Notes: a model not told the origin generated them from the letters alone. A stretch of DNA of 8,897 nucleotides from Pseudomonadota bacterium (GCA_022572105.1 JACZWN010000148.1:1-8897), one strand, 5' to 3'; counted from the first letter of the stretch, positions 1-7,058 are shown. Translations and numbers: made by a program.

Positions 1-748
1 GGAGCACGACCGGCTCGGGCGCCGGCGCTTCGCCGGCCTTGGCGCGGGCGGCCCAGGACAGGCGCGCCAGGTCCTGGCCCTCGGCGAAGGCGGCCAGCGT
101 CTCGCGCGCCTCAAGACCCGGCGCCTGCGCGGATACGACCAGCAGGTCGGGCCCGTCCTCGGTCTCGGTCAGGGTCACGGCCGCGGTCTCGCCCTCCTGG
201 AGCAGGGGCGAGAGGGCCTGGCGCAGCGGCGGCAGCAAGCCCATGAGCCGCGGGGTCAGGAGCAGGCAAGTCTCGACGTCCACCACCGCGTGGCTCTCGC
301 GGCCGTGGAAGCCCAGCACGACGCCCGATCCCCACCGGCGCGCGGCCAGCGTGGCGCGCCGGCGGGTGCCGGGTGGAATGCGGATCATCGGCTGGACCGG
401 GACCTCGCCGAAGCCCCGGCGCGCCAGTGCCTGGGTCACCAGGCCTTGCTTCCAGCGCGCGTAGGCCTCGTCCGTCAAGTGCTGCAGGGCGCAGCCGCCG
501 CAAATGCCGAAATGGGGACAGGGCGGCTCGGCGCGGCCCGGACCCTCTTCCAGGAGCTCCAGCACCTCGCCCTTGAAGCCGCCGGCGCGCGTCCCGGTCA
601 GGCGCAGTCGCACCCGGTCGCCGGCCACGGTGAAGGGCACGAAGACCGGGCGCCCGTCGAGGCCGGCGAAGCCGTCGCCGCGCGCGCCCAGGCCCTCGAT
701 GGTCGCCTCGATCTGCCGGCCGCCACCCTTGCGCGCCCGCCGCCTCAT
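1..748 (-). CDS. rlmD: 23S rRNA (uracil-C5)-methyltransferase, RlmD/RumA type, N-terminal part
   Basis: SAM-dependent enzyme expected to methylate C5 of a uracil in 23S rRNA (U1939 in the E. coli RlmD model) using a [4Fe-4S] cluster. The gene starts at an ATG ending at 748 and stays open to the left edge, giving 249 residues. The SAM-binding catalytic domain would lie beyond the window. Residues about 10-68 read as a TRAM RNA-binding domain (IEATIEGLGARGDGFAGLDG). The cluster ligands are visible: C77, C83 and C86 in CPHFGICGGCALQH, and a fourth candidate, C161, in VDVETCLLL. This C-x5-C-x2-C plus distant C spacing matches E. coli RlmD (C81, C87, C90, C162). The start follows a purine-rich run (GGGGGGAAAA); the upstream ATG at about 765 leads to a stop after six codons. 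It diverges from sppA across 92 bp. The uracil target is inferred from the family; a TrmA-like tRNA role is less likely because TrmA lacks the cluster. Confidence 0.93.
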   Translation of the reverse strand, partial: MRRRARKGGGRQIEATIEGLGARGDGFAGLDGRPVFVPFTVAGDRVRLRLTGTRAGGFKGEVLELLEEGPGRAEPPCPHFGICGGCALQHLTDEAYARWKQGLVTQALARRGFGEVPVQPMIRIPPGTRRRATLAARRWGSGVVLGFHGRESHAVVDVETCLLLTPRLMGLLPPLRQALSPLLQEGETAAVTLTETEDGPDLLVVSAQAPGLEARETLAAFAEGQDLARLSWAARAKAGEAPAPEPVVL

Positions 749-840
749 GGTTTTCCCCCCGACATGGCGCGCTAGCTTAGCAGCTTTGCGCGCCCTTGAG
801 GGCTCGACAGGGCGGGCGATCCCGCTTATCACCGGTGGCC
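749..840. promoter_or_regulatory. Divergent intergenic region between rlmD and sppA
   Basis: This 92-bp gap separates two divergently transcribed genes, so it probably holds a promoter for each. That is inferred from the arrangement. I cannot point to convincing -35/-10 boxes on either strand. A short inverted repeat (GCCC-TTGA-GGGC, 792-803) is present, but its 4-bp stem is too small to call an operator or terminator. Confidence 0.35.
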
Positions 841-2649
841 ATGCGGATCGTCCTGTTCCTGCTCAAATGCCTGGTCGGGGTCTTCGCCACCCTCGGCTTC
901 CTGCTGGTCGCCGGCGCGGCGGCGCTGGTGCTGCTGTGGGAGGACGTGGACCTCTGGACCGCGCGCGGCGTCGAGGTGCCCGAGGCCGCCGTGCTCACCC
1001 TGGACTTGAGCGCCGGCATCATCGAGGTGCGGCCCGACAACCCGCTCGCCCGCGTCGGCCGGGGCCACGTGCCGGTCATGCGCGAGGTCTTGGCCGCGCT
1101 CGACGCGGCCGGCCGGGATGCGCGCGTGCGCGGCCTCTTCGCCCGCCTCGGGCGCGGACCGCTCGGCCTCGCCGAGGTCCAGGAACTGCGCGACGCGGTC
1201 AAAGGGTTCCGCCGGAGCGGCAAGTTCGCGGTGGCCTTCGCCGAGAGCTTCGGCGAGGCCGGCGACGGCACCTTGCATTACACCCTCGCCAGCGCCTTCG
1301 ACGAGGTCTGGCTGCAGCCCTCCGGCGACCTCGACCTGACCGGCCTGTTCCTGGAGAGCCCCTTCCTGCGCGGCGCGCTCGACAAGATCGGCGTCACGCC
1401 CCGGCTCGCCCAGCGCGAGGAATACAAGGGCATGATGAACACCTTCACCGACGACGCCCTGCCCGAACCCCAGCGCCGCAACCTGCAGCGCCTGGTCGAC
1501 TCCTGGCTCGAGCAAATCGTGACCGCGGTCGCCGAGGACCGGGGCATGACCGCCGCGCAGGTGAGCGCGCTGGTCGACCGGGCGCCCTACGGCGCCGCCG
1601 AGGCCCTGGAGCGCGGCCTGGTCGACGAGCTGGGCTATTGGGACCAAGCCGCGGACCGAGTCCTGGAACGGGCCGGCGACGACGCGGACACCATCTCCCT
1701 CGCCGACTACGCGCGCCAGCTCGACGATCCCGCGGCGGACGGCGCGGTGGTCGCGCTGGTCTACGGCCTCGGCCCGGTGACCCTGGACGAGAGCGAGAAC
1801 GATCCCTTCTTCGGCCGCTTGGTCATGGGCGCGGACACGGTCGCGCGCGCGATCCGGGACGCGGTCGAGGACCAGGACGTGAAGGCCATCCTGTTCCGCA
1901 TCGACAGTCCCGGCGGCTCCTACGTCGCCTCGGACGTGATCTGGCGCGAGGTCCAGCGCGCGCGCGACAAGGAGGTCCCGGTCATCGTCTCCATGAGCAA
2001 CCTGGCGGCCTCGGGCGGTTATTTCGTGGCCGCGGCGGCGCACCGCATCGTGGCCCAGCCGGCGACGGTGACCGGCTCCATCGGCGTGGTCGGCGGCAAG
2101 CTGGTGCTGACCGGCCTGTGGGACAAGCTCGGCATTACCTGGGACGGGGTCAAGGCCGGCGCCAACGCCGACGTCTGGAGCGGAAACCGGGACTTCTCGG
2201 CGGCCGGATGGGCCTATCTTCAGGACTCGCTCGACCGCACCTACGCGGACTTCACGAACAAGGTCGCCGACGGCCGCGGCCTGACGATCGAGCGGGTGCG
2301 GGAGATCGCCAAGGGCCAGGTCTGGACCGGCCGGGACGCCAAGGAGCACGGCCTGGTCGACGCGCTCGGCGGCTACGCGACCGCGCTGGCCCTGGCCCGC
2401 GAGGCGGCCGGGATCGCGCCCGAGGCGCCGCTCGAGCTCCGGGTCTTCCCCAAGCGCCGCGACCCCATCGAGGCCCTGATCGAGGACGCGCTCGCGGGCG
2501 AATTGGAGAGCCCCGCCATCAAGGCGCTCGCGCGCGGCCTGGCGCGTGTCATGCGCGCGTTGGCGCCCCTTGTCGAGGCCATGGAGACGCTTCGCGCCGA
2601 CCCGCGCGCGGCACGCCTGCGCGCGCCGGATTTGCGGCCGGCGAACTAA
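841..2649 (+). CDS. sppA: Signal peptide peptidase SppA, 67-kDa type
   Basis: Membrane-anchored serine protease of the S49 family that degrades signal peptides after their release by signal peptidase. The product is 602 residues, close to E. coli SppA (618), and has both tandem S49 domains. One hydrophobic segment, about residues 3-33 (VLFLLKCLVGVFATLGFLLV and following), anchors the N-terminus with the bulk of the protein outside the cytoplasm. The Ser-Lys dyad is intact: K196 in REEYKGMMN in the N-terminal domain, and S391 in LAASGGYFVAAAA in the C-terminal domain. Their separation is near that of the E. coli pair K209/S409. IDSPGGSY and TGSIGV are further family motifs. I chose the ATG at 841 because it places the hydrophobic segment at the N-terminus. 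GTG 835 and TTG 796 are in-frame alternatives, and none of the three has a good Shine-Dalgarno. It is the only plus-strand gene here, sits between tlyA and rlmD, and its stop overlaps that of tlyA. Confidence 0.95.
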   Translation: MRIVLFLLKCLVGVFATLGFLLVAGAAALVLLWEDVDLWTARGVEVPEAAVLTLDLSAGIIEVRPDNPLARVGRGHVPVMREVLAALDAAGRDARVRGLFARLGRGPLGLAEVQELRDAVKGFRRSGKFAVAFAESFGEAGDGTLHYTLASAFDEVWLQPSGDLDLTGLFLESPFLRGALDKIGVTPRLAQREEYKGMMNTFTDDALPEPQRRNLQRLVDSWLEQIVTAVAEDRGMTAAQVSALVDRAPYGAAEALERGLVDELGYWDQAADRVLERAGDDADTISLADYARQLDDPAADGAVVALVYGLGPVTLDESENDPFFGRLVMGADTVARAIRDAVEDQDVKAILFRIDSPGGSYVASDVIWREVQRARDKEVPVIVSMSNLAASGGYFVAAAAHRIVAQPATVTGSIGVVGGKLVLTGLWDKLGITWDGVKAGANADVWSGNRDFSAAGWAYLQDSLDRTYADFTNKVADGRGLTIERVREIAKGQVWTGRDAKEHGLVDALGGYATALALAREAAGIAPEAPLELRVFPKRRDPIEALIEDALAGELESPAIKALARGLARVMRALAPLVEAMETLRADPRAARLRAPDLRPAN

Positions 2650-3404
2650 TCCGACACCCCGTCCCGCGCCGCCGCGATCAGGAATTCCTTGTTGCCTTCG
2701 GGGCCGAGGATCGGGCTTTCGGTCAGGCCGAGGACACGCCAGCCCGCCTGGGCGCCGAGCCAGGCCTCGATGCGCGCGCAGACCTCCTCGTGCAGGTCCG
2801 GGTCGCGCACCACGCCGCCCGTGCCGACCTGGCCCTTGCCGACCTCGAACTGGGGCTTGATCAGCGCCACCAGGCGCGCGCCCGGCGCGGTCAAGGCCAG
2901 GGAAGCGGGCAGCACCGTCTCGAGCCCGATGAAGCTGGCGTCGCAGGTGACCAGGTCGATCGGCTCCGGCACCTCCGCACTGGTGAGATGGCGGGCGTTG
3001 GTGCGCTCGAGGACCGCGACGCGCGGGTCGTTGCGCAGCTTCCAGGCGAGCTGGCCGTGGCCGACGTCGACGGCGAAGACCTTGGCCGCGCCGCGCGTCA
3101 GCAGCACGTCGGTGAAGCCGCCCGTGGAGGCGCCGATGTCCAGACACACGAGACCCTCGGGGTCGATGGCGAAGCGGTCGAGCCCATGGGCCAGCTTGAG
3201 GCCGCCGCGGCCGACCCAGGGGTGATCGTGGCCACGGACCTCGAGCGGCGCGTCCGGGCTGAGCAGCTGGCCGGCCTTGTCGACCCGCGTCTCGCCGGAG
3301 AACACGCGGCCCGCCAGGATCAGCGCCTGGGCGCGCGTCCAGTCCTCGGCCAAGTCGCGCGCGACCAGCAGCCGATCGGCACGCTCGCGTTTGGCTCGCC
3401 CCAT
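2646..3404 (-). CDS. tlyA: TlyA family rRNA (cytidine-2'-O)-methyltransferase
   Basis: SAM-dependent RNA methyltransferase of the TlyA/hemolysin A family, which 2'-O-methylates cytidines in 16S and/or 23S rRNA. The 252 residues cover the usual architecture. Residues about 9-56 form an S4 RNA-binding domain (RADRLLVARDLAEDWTRAQA). An FtsJ-like Rossmann domain follows, with the SAM motif LDIGASTGGFTD at 88-99. The K-D-K-E catalytic tetrad is visible as K70 (GRGGLK), D155 (TCDASF), K183 (LIKPQFEVGKG) and E240 (GNKEFL), aligning with K69/D154/K182/E238 known from the Mycobacterium tuberculosis protein. The ATG ending at 3404 is preceded by AGGGGAG, though with only 2 nt of spacing. It belongs to the dxs-side minus-strand cluster but is separated from dxs by a broken GNAT gene. 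Its 3' end overlaps the sppA stop by 4 bp. Some homologues are called haemolysins; rRNA modification is the better-supported role. Whether it modifies 16S, 23S or both cannot be told from sequence alone. Confidence 0.95.
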   Translation of the reverse strand: MGRAKRERADRLLVARDLAEDWTRAQALILAGRVFSGETRVDKAGQLLSPDAPLEVRGHDHPWVGRGGLKLAHGLDRFAIDPEGLVCLDIGASTGGFTDVLLTRGAAKVFAVDVGHGQLAWKLRNDPRVAVLERTNARHLTSAEVPEPIDLVTCDASFIGLETVLPASLALTAPGARLVALIKPQFEVGKGQVGTGGVVRDPDLHEEVCARIEAWLGAQAGWRVLGLTESPILGPEGNKEFLIAAARDGVSD

Positions 3405-3426
3405 GGCTCCCCTATCGTTCCCTCAC

Positions 3427-3446
3427 CGCTCCTTGGTATCAGGCCG
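3427..3446 (+). repeat. Candidate dispersed intergenic element, copy 1
   Basis: The 20 nt beginning CGCTCCTTGGTAT at 3427 match, at 18 of 20 positions, a segment on the minus strand in the spacer before xseB. The first 13 nt are identical. Both copies lie in gaps between genes. It sits between the tlyA start and the GNAT pseudogene stop. The function is unknown; it could be a small dispersed repeat or a shared regulatory site. Two copies in one window do not settle which. Confidence 0.4.
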
Positions 3447-3475
3447 CCGCTGGCGCTCGGCCGAGCAAAACGTCT

Positions 3476-3779
3476 TCATGAGCCGGTCCTCTTCGCGCTC
3501 TCGACGAGCGCCGCGAAATCGTCGCCCCGGGCCTGGTAGATGCGTTCATCGGCCGCCCAGCGAAGCCCGGCGCGTTCATAGAAGGCTTGCGCCGTGACGT
3601 TGCCGGAATCGACCTCGAGACGTAGATAGCTGCCGCCGCGGAGCCGAAGCCCTTGTCGCGGATGTCGGCGACGCTGCTCGCGATCTTCCCGGTCATGCCG
3701 ATGGGGCGGCGGCGAGTTCGACTCCCAGGGCGTGGATGGTCGCGGCAGCGGCCTCGGTCGCCCGGCGGATGACCGGCAT
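3476..3779 (-). pseudogene. Decayed GNAT family N-acetyltransferase
   Basis: Remnants of a GCN5-related N-acetyltransferase lie in three different frames. The N-terminal piece starts at ATG 3779 (MPVIRRATEAAAATIHALGV), resembling the first strand and helix of GNAT proteins, and stops at 3693-3695. A second frame around 3640-3690 gives DIRDKGFGSA, compatible with the acetyl-CoA-binding motif (R-x-x-G-x-G). A third frame from about 3634 down to the TGA at 3476-3478 gives YLRLEVDSGNVTAQAFYERA and about 30 more residues, a typical GNAT C-terminus with the N-x-x-A-x-x-FYE motif. Only about 101 codons' worth of DNA remains, whereas such enzymes usually have about 150 residues, so internal sequence has been lost as well as frame. 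It lies 23 bp after dxs on the same strand. The C-terminal match is strong and the middle match moderate. Sequencing error could explain a frameshift but not the missing length. Confidence 0.75.
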
Positions 3780-3802
3780 GGCGGTCTCGGCCGCTTCGGG
3801 GC

Positions 3803-5737
3803 CTACGCGCGGACCGCCGGGGACTCGATCTTTTCCTGGCCCAGCGCCCGCAGGGCCGTGGCCACGATCGCCTTGGCATCGAGGCCGGCCAACTCGACCT
3901 GCTTGTCGGGCTTGTCCTGGTCGATGAAGAAATCGGGCAGGGTCATGGGCCGGATCTTGAGCCCGGCGTCCAGGATCCCGTCCCGCGCCAGGAACTGCAA
4001 AACGAAGGCCGAGAAGCCGCCGATGGCGGCCTCCTCGATGGTGATCAGCACCTCGTGCTCAGCGGCCAGGCGGCGCACCAGGTCCTCGTCGAGGGGCTTG
4101 GCGAAGCGGGCGTCGGCCACGGTGGTGGACAGGCCGTGCGCGGCCAGCTCGTCGGCGGCGGCAAGCGCGCTGGCGAGACGGGTGCCGTAGGACAGCACCG
4201 CCACCTTGGTGCCCTCGCGCAGGATCCGCCCCTTGCCGATTTCGAGCGGCGTGCCGCGCTCCGGCATCTCGATGCCGGTCGCCTCGCCGCGCGGATAGCG
4301 GATGGCGCTCGGCCGGTCGTCGATCCCGGCAGCGGTCGCCACCATGTGCATGAGCTCGACCTCGTCCGCCGAGGCCATGAGCACGAAGCCCGGCAGGCAG
4401 CCGAGATAGGTGATGTCGTAGCTGCCCTGATGGGTCATCCCGTCGGCGCCGACCATGCCGGCGCGGTCGATGGCGAAGCGCACCGGCAGGCTCTGGATCG
4501 CCACGTCGTGCACCACCTGGTCGTAGGCGCGCTGCAGGAAGGTGGAGTAGATCGCCGCGAACGGCTTCAGGCCCTCGCAGGCCAAGCCGGCGGCGAAGGT
4601 TACCCCGTGCTGCTCGGCGATACCGACGTCGAAGCAGCGCTCGGGGAACCTTTCGGCGAACTTGTCGAGCCCGGTCCCGGACGGCATGGCCGCCGTGATG
4701 GCGACGATCTTGTCGTCGTGCTCGGCCTCCGCGATCAGCCCCTTGGCGAAGACGTTCTGGTAGGTGGGCGCCTTCGGCGTCGGCTTGGCCTGCTTGCCGG
4801 TCACCACGTCGAACTTGGCGACGCCGTGATACTTTTCCGCGGCCTTCTCCGCCGGTTCGTAGCCCTTGCCCTTCTGGGTCACCACGTGGACCAGCACCGG
4901 GCCCTCGTAGTCGGCGTCGCGCGCGTTCTTCAGCACCGGCAGAAGATGGTCCAGGTTATGGCCATCGATCGGGCCGACGTAGAAGAAGCCGAGCTCTTCG
5001 AACAGCGTACCGCCGGTCAGCATGCCGCGGGCGTATTCCTCGGCCCGCCTGGCGGCCTGTTCGAGGCGCCGAGGAAACTTCTGCGCCACCACCTTTGCCA
5101 GGTGGCGCATCGACTGATACGGCCGCGAGGAAATAAGCTGCGAGAGGTGCGCGCTGAGTGCCCCGACGGGCGGGGCAATCGACATGTCGTTGTCGTTGAG
5201 AATCACGATCAGGCGGCTGTTCATGGCCCCGGCGTTGTTCATGGCCTCGTAGGCCATGCCGGCGGTCATGGCGCCGTCGCCGATCACGCAGATCACGTGG
5301 TTGTCGCCCCCGGCAAGGTCGCGCCCCACGGCGTAGCCGAGCCCGGCCGAGATCGAGGTCGCGGCGTGCGCCGCGCCGAAGGGATCGTACTCGCTCTCCT
5401 TGCGGCTGGTGAACCCGGACAGGCCGCCGCTCTGGCGCAGGGTGCGGATGCGCTCGCGCCGGCCGGTCAGCACCTTGTGCGGATAGCACTGGTGGCCGAC
5501 GTCCCAGACCAGCCGGTCGCGCGGGGTGTCGAAAACGTAATGCAAAGCGACCGTCAACTCGACGACGCCGAGGCCGGCACCCAGATGCCCGCCCGTCACC
5601 GAGACCGCCGAGATCACCTCCTGGCGTAGTTCGTCGGCGAGTTGGCGCAGTTGCTTCTCGTCCAGTTCGCGCAGGTCCGCCGGAACCGAAACGGTATCCA
5701 AAAGCGGCGTCTGGCTGTTGTGTCCGATTTGGCTCAC
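3803..5737 (-). CDS. dxs: 1-deoxy-D-xylulose-5-phosphate synthase
   Basis: Thiamine-diphosphate enzyme that condenses pyruvate with glyceraldehyde 3-phosphate to make DXP, the entry step of the MEP isoprenoid pathway and a branch point to thiamine and pyridoxal. The 644 residues cover the full family length. H51 lies in TGGHLGAGLG, equivalent to E. coli H49. The ThDP/Mg motif runs from GDGAMTAGMAYEAMNNAG (153-170) to NDN (181-183). The cofactor-activating glutamate is E375 in VGIAEQHG, and the transketolase signature DRAGMVGADGMTHQG begins at 424. The C-terminal domain is complete. Translation begins at GTG 5737: an in-frame TAG two codons upstream excludes a longer protein, and a good Shine-Dalgarno precedes it. 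It lies 64 bp downstream of ispA on the same strand, so co-transcription is likely, and it places two isoprenoid steps together. Confidence 0.99.
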   Translation of the reverse strand: MSQIGHNSQTPLLDTVSVPADLRELDEKQLRQLADELRQEVISAVSVTGGHLGAGLGVVELTVALHYVFDTPRDRLVWDVGHQCYPHKVLTGRRERIRTLRQSGGLSGFTSRKESEYDPFGAAHAATSISAGLGYAVGRDLAGGDNHVICVIGDGAMTAGMAYEAMNNAGAMNSRLIVILNDNDMSIAPPVGALSAHLSQLISSRPYQSMRHLAKVVAQKFPRRLEQAARRAEEYARGMLTGGTLFEELGFFYVGPIDGHNLDHLLPVLKNARDADYEGPVLVHVVTQKGKGYEPAEKAAEKYHGVAKFDVVTGKQAKPTPKAPTYQNVFAKGLIAEAEHDDKIVAITAAMPSGTGLDKFAERFPERCFDVGIAEQHGVTFAAGLACEGLKPFAAIYSTFLQRAYDQVVHDVAIQSLPVRFAIDRAGMVGADGMTHQGSYDITYLGCLPGFVLMASADEVELMHMVATAAGIDDRPSAIRYPRGEATGIEMPERGTPLEIGKGRILREGTKVAVLSYGTRLASALAAADELAAHGLSTTVADARFAKPLDEDLVRRLAAEHEVLITIEEAAIGGFSAFVLQFLARDGILDAGLKIRPMTLPDFFIDQDKPDKQVELAGLDAKAIVATALRALGQEKIESPAVRA

Positions 5738-5743
5738 GGGCTA

Positions 5744-5750
5744 CCTCTCC
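5744..5750 (-). promoter_or_regulatory. Shine-Dalgarno for dxs, fixing its GTG start
   Basis: GGAGAGG on the minus strand lies 6 nt before GTG 5737. It overlaps a tiny in-frame ATG-GAG-AGG-TAG (5741-5752) whose stop excludes upstream starts. Together these support GTG as the dxs initiation codon. Confidence 0.75.
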
Positions 5751-5801
5751 ATTGCGAGATGCGCGGCGAATGGCCGTAATAACCCTGTTTTGCGTCGGAC
5801 T

Positions 5802-6737
5802 TTAGCTCCGGCGTTCCAGGACGAATCTCGCGGTTCGTTTCAAAAGGTCCGCTTTTTCCGAGAAAATATCAAGCCGCGCGCAAGCGCTGTCGATCAAATC
5901 TTGCGCTTTCGCCCGGGCGCAATCGGGTCCCAGCAGCCCGACGAAGGTGGCTTTTCCGGCGGCCTCGTCCTGGCCGGTCGGCTTGCCCAGTTCCTCCGGA
6001 GTCGACTGGAAATCCAAGAGATCGTCGACGATCTGGAACGCCAGACCCAGGTCCCGGGCGTAGCCGACGAGCGCCTGCCGCGCCCGCGGCTCGGCGCGGC
6101 CCAAGATGGCTCCCGCCTCACATGAAAATGTGATCAAAGCGCCGGTCTTCAAGGCCTGCAGGTTCGTGATTCCCGGCAGATCGAGCTCGCCGCGCTCGGG
6201 CGCGATGTCGATCATTTGTCCACCGACCATGCCGGCGGTCCCGGCCGCGGCGGCCAAGCCGGCGACCAGTTCGCCGCGCACCGCGGCATCGGGGTGACAG
6301 CGCGGGTCGGCGAGCACCGCGAAGGCCTCGGTGAGCAGGCCGTCGCCGGCCAGGATCGCGGTCGCGTCGTCGAACGCCTCGTGCACCGTGGGCCGGCCCC
6401 GGCGCAGGTCGCTGTCGTCCATCGCCGGCAGGTCGTCGTGGATCAGGCTGTAGCAGTGGATCATCTCCACCGCCACGGCGCACTGCAGGGCATTGTCGGG
6501 GGCGACATCGAACAGATCGGCCGATTCCATCACCAGGAACGGCCGCAGACGCTTGCCGCCGGACAGCGCGCTGTAGCGCATGGCCTCGACCACGCGCCCG
6601 CGAGACCCCGAGACCGGCGGCAAGATCTGGTCCAGGCGGCGCGTCACCGCCCGCGCCCGCTCGGCGAGGCGCTCGACCAGCCCGCGCGCGTGCGGCGAGT
6701 CAGCCCGCGTCGAAGGATTCGGTTGCGACGTCGCCAT
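5802..6737 (-). CDS. ispA: Farnesyl diphosphate synthase (polyprenyl synthetase family)
   Basis: Cytosolic prenyltransferase that adds isopentenyl diphosphate to dimethylallyl and geranyl diphosphate, giving C15 farnesyl diphosphate for quinones, undecaprenyl carrier and hopanoids. The 311 residues compare with 299 in E. coli IspA. GGKRLRP at 60-66 binds diphosphate. The first aspartate-rich motif is DDLPAMD (101-107), with the two-residue insertion of bacterial type II enzymes. The second is DDLLD (238-242). Y96, five residues before the first motif, is the aromatic residue that limits chain length in bacterial FPP synthases, so C15 is favoured over C20. The ATG ending at 6737 lies inside the 3' end of xseB, a 38-bp overlap, with no strong Shine-Dalgarno; the next in-frame ATG (M53) would remove conserved sequence. 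Translational coupling to xseB is plausible. It lies upstream of dxs on the same strand. Confidence 0.97.
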   Translation of the reverse strand: MATSQPNPSTRADSPHARGLVERLAERARAVTRRLDQILPPVSGSRGRVVEAMRYSALSGGKRLRPFLVMESADLFDVAPDNALQCAVAVEMIHCYSLIHDDLPAMDDSDLRRGRPTVHEAFDDATAILAGDGLLTEAFAVLADPRCHPDAAVRGELVAGLAAAAGTAGMVGGQMIDIAPERGELDLPGITNLQALKTGALITFSCEAGAILGRAEPRARQALVGYARDLGLAFQIVDDLLDFQSTPEELGKPTGQDEAAGKATFVGLLGPDCARAKAQDLIDSACARLDIFSEKADLLKRTARFVLERRS

Positions 6738-6951
6738 CGGGACCGAGGCTGATCTTTTCGATTTTTTCCTGCGCCTCGCGCAGTTTCGCTTCGCAATGGC
6801 GCTTCAACTTGGCGCCGCGCTCGTAGGACTCGATCGCCTGGTCGAGCTTGCCGTCGCCGGATTCGAGCGTCGAGACGATCTCCTTGAGCTCTTCGAGCGC
6901 GTCCTCGAAGCTCATCTTCTGAATTTCCTTGTTGCTCCGGGCGCCCGCCAT
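6700..6951 (-). CDS. xseB: Exodeoxyribonuclease VII small subunit
   Basis: Small helical subunit that assembles with XseA into exonuclease VII, which degrades single-stranded DNA to oligonucleotides in repair and recombination. The 83 residues are the usual length. Residues 14-66 carry the family signature: FEDALEELKEIVSTLESGD, then LDQAIESYERGAKLKRHCE, then a charged helix ending EKIEKI. The tail (SLGPDGDVATESFDAG) is variable in the family. ATG 6951 has GGAG about 8 nt upstream. An internal ATG at 6915 (M13, MSFEDAL) preceded by AAGGA is a possible alternative. It is the first gene after a 107-bp spacer and overlaps ispA by 38 bp. Pairing xseB with ispA and dxs is a widespread bacterial arrangement. 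xseA is not in this window. Confidence 0.97.
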   Translation of the reverse strand: MAGARSNKEIQKMSFEDALEELKEIVSTLESGDGKLDQAIESYERGAKLKRHCEAKLREAQEKIEKISLGPDGDVATESFDAG

Positions 6952-7058
6952 ATCACCATCTCCGCCGAAAGCGAGGGCTGAGTTTACGGGCCTTCGGCCT
7001 TAGCCACAACCGCCCCATCGGGCTTATACCAAGGAGCGTTGATATTATGGGGCCGGGC
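6952..7058. other. Spacer upstream of xseB, likely promoter region
   Basis: This 107-bp gap is the longest between the minus-strand genes, so a promoter for xseB-ispA-dxs may lie here. It holds copy 2 of the candidate element and a small GGCC-TTC-GGCC inverted repeat at about 7000-7010. The 4-bp stem without a T-tract is too weak to call a terminator for the upstream deacetylase gene. I see no convincing -35/-10 pair. Confidence 0.35.
7019..7038 (-). repeat. Candidate dispersed intergenic element, copy 2
   Basis: Read on the minus strand from 7038, this begins CGCTCCTTGGTAT and continues AAGCCCG. It is identical over 13 nt, and 18 of 20 overall, to the plus-strand copy at 3427-3446. It lies between the deacetylase stop and the xseB start. 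The role is unknown; dispersed repeat and regulatory site are both possible. Confidence 0.4.

Noticed and set aside
829..3147. A 772-codon open frame on the minus strand, antisense to sppA and out of frame over tlyA
   Set aside because: It lacks any family motif and is biased in composition. The genes it covers have intact catalytic residues, so it is a shadow frame.
3455..3466. Perfect 12-nt palindrome GCTCGGCCGAGC in the tlyA-GNAT pseudogene gap
   Set aside because: With a realistic loop the stem is only 4 bp, and no T-tract follows it on the minus strand. Short GC palindromes are expected in this base composition.
504..3539. A 1011-codon open frame on the plus strand
   Set aside because: It runs across rlmD (opposite strand), sppA (other frame) and tlyA (opposite strand). 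The translation is Arg/Gly/Ala/Pro-rich with no recognisable domain, as expected for shadow frames in high-G+C DNA.
4055..5629. A 524-codon plus-strand open frame antisense to dxs
   Set aside because: dxs on the other strand is complete with all its motifs. The antisense translation is His/Arg/Gly-rich and unrecognisable.
5741..5752. Three-codon reading frame ATG-GAG-AGG-TAG just before dxs, as a possible leader peptide
   Set aside because: It coincides with the Shine-Dalgarno itself. There is no attenuator-like structure or regulatory codon run, so coincidence is more likely.
7000..7010. GGCC-TTC-GGCC hairpin downstream of the deacetylase gene as a terminator
   Set aside because: The stem is 4 bp and no U-tract follows in either direction.
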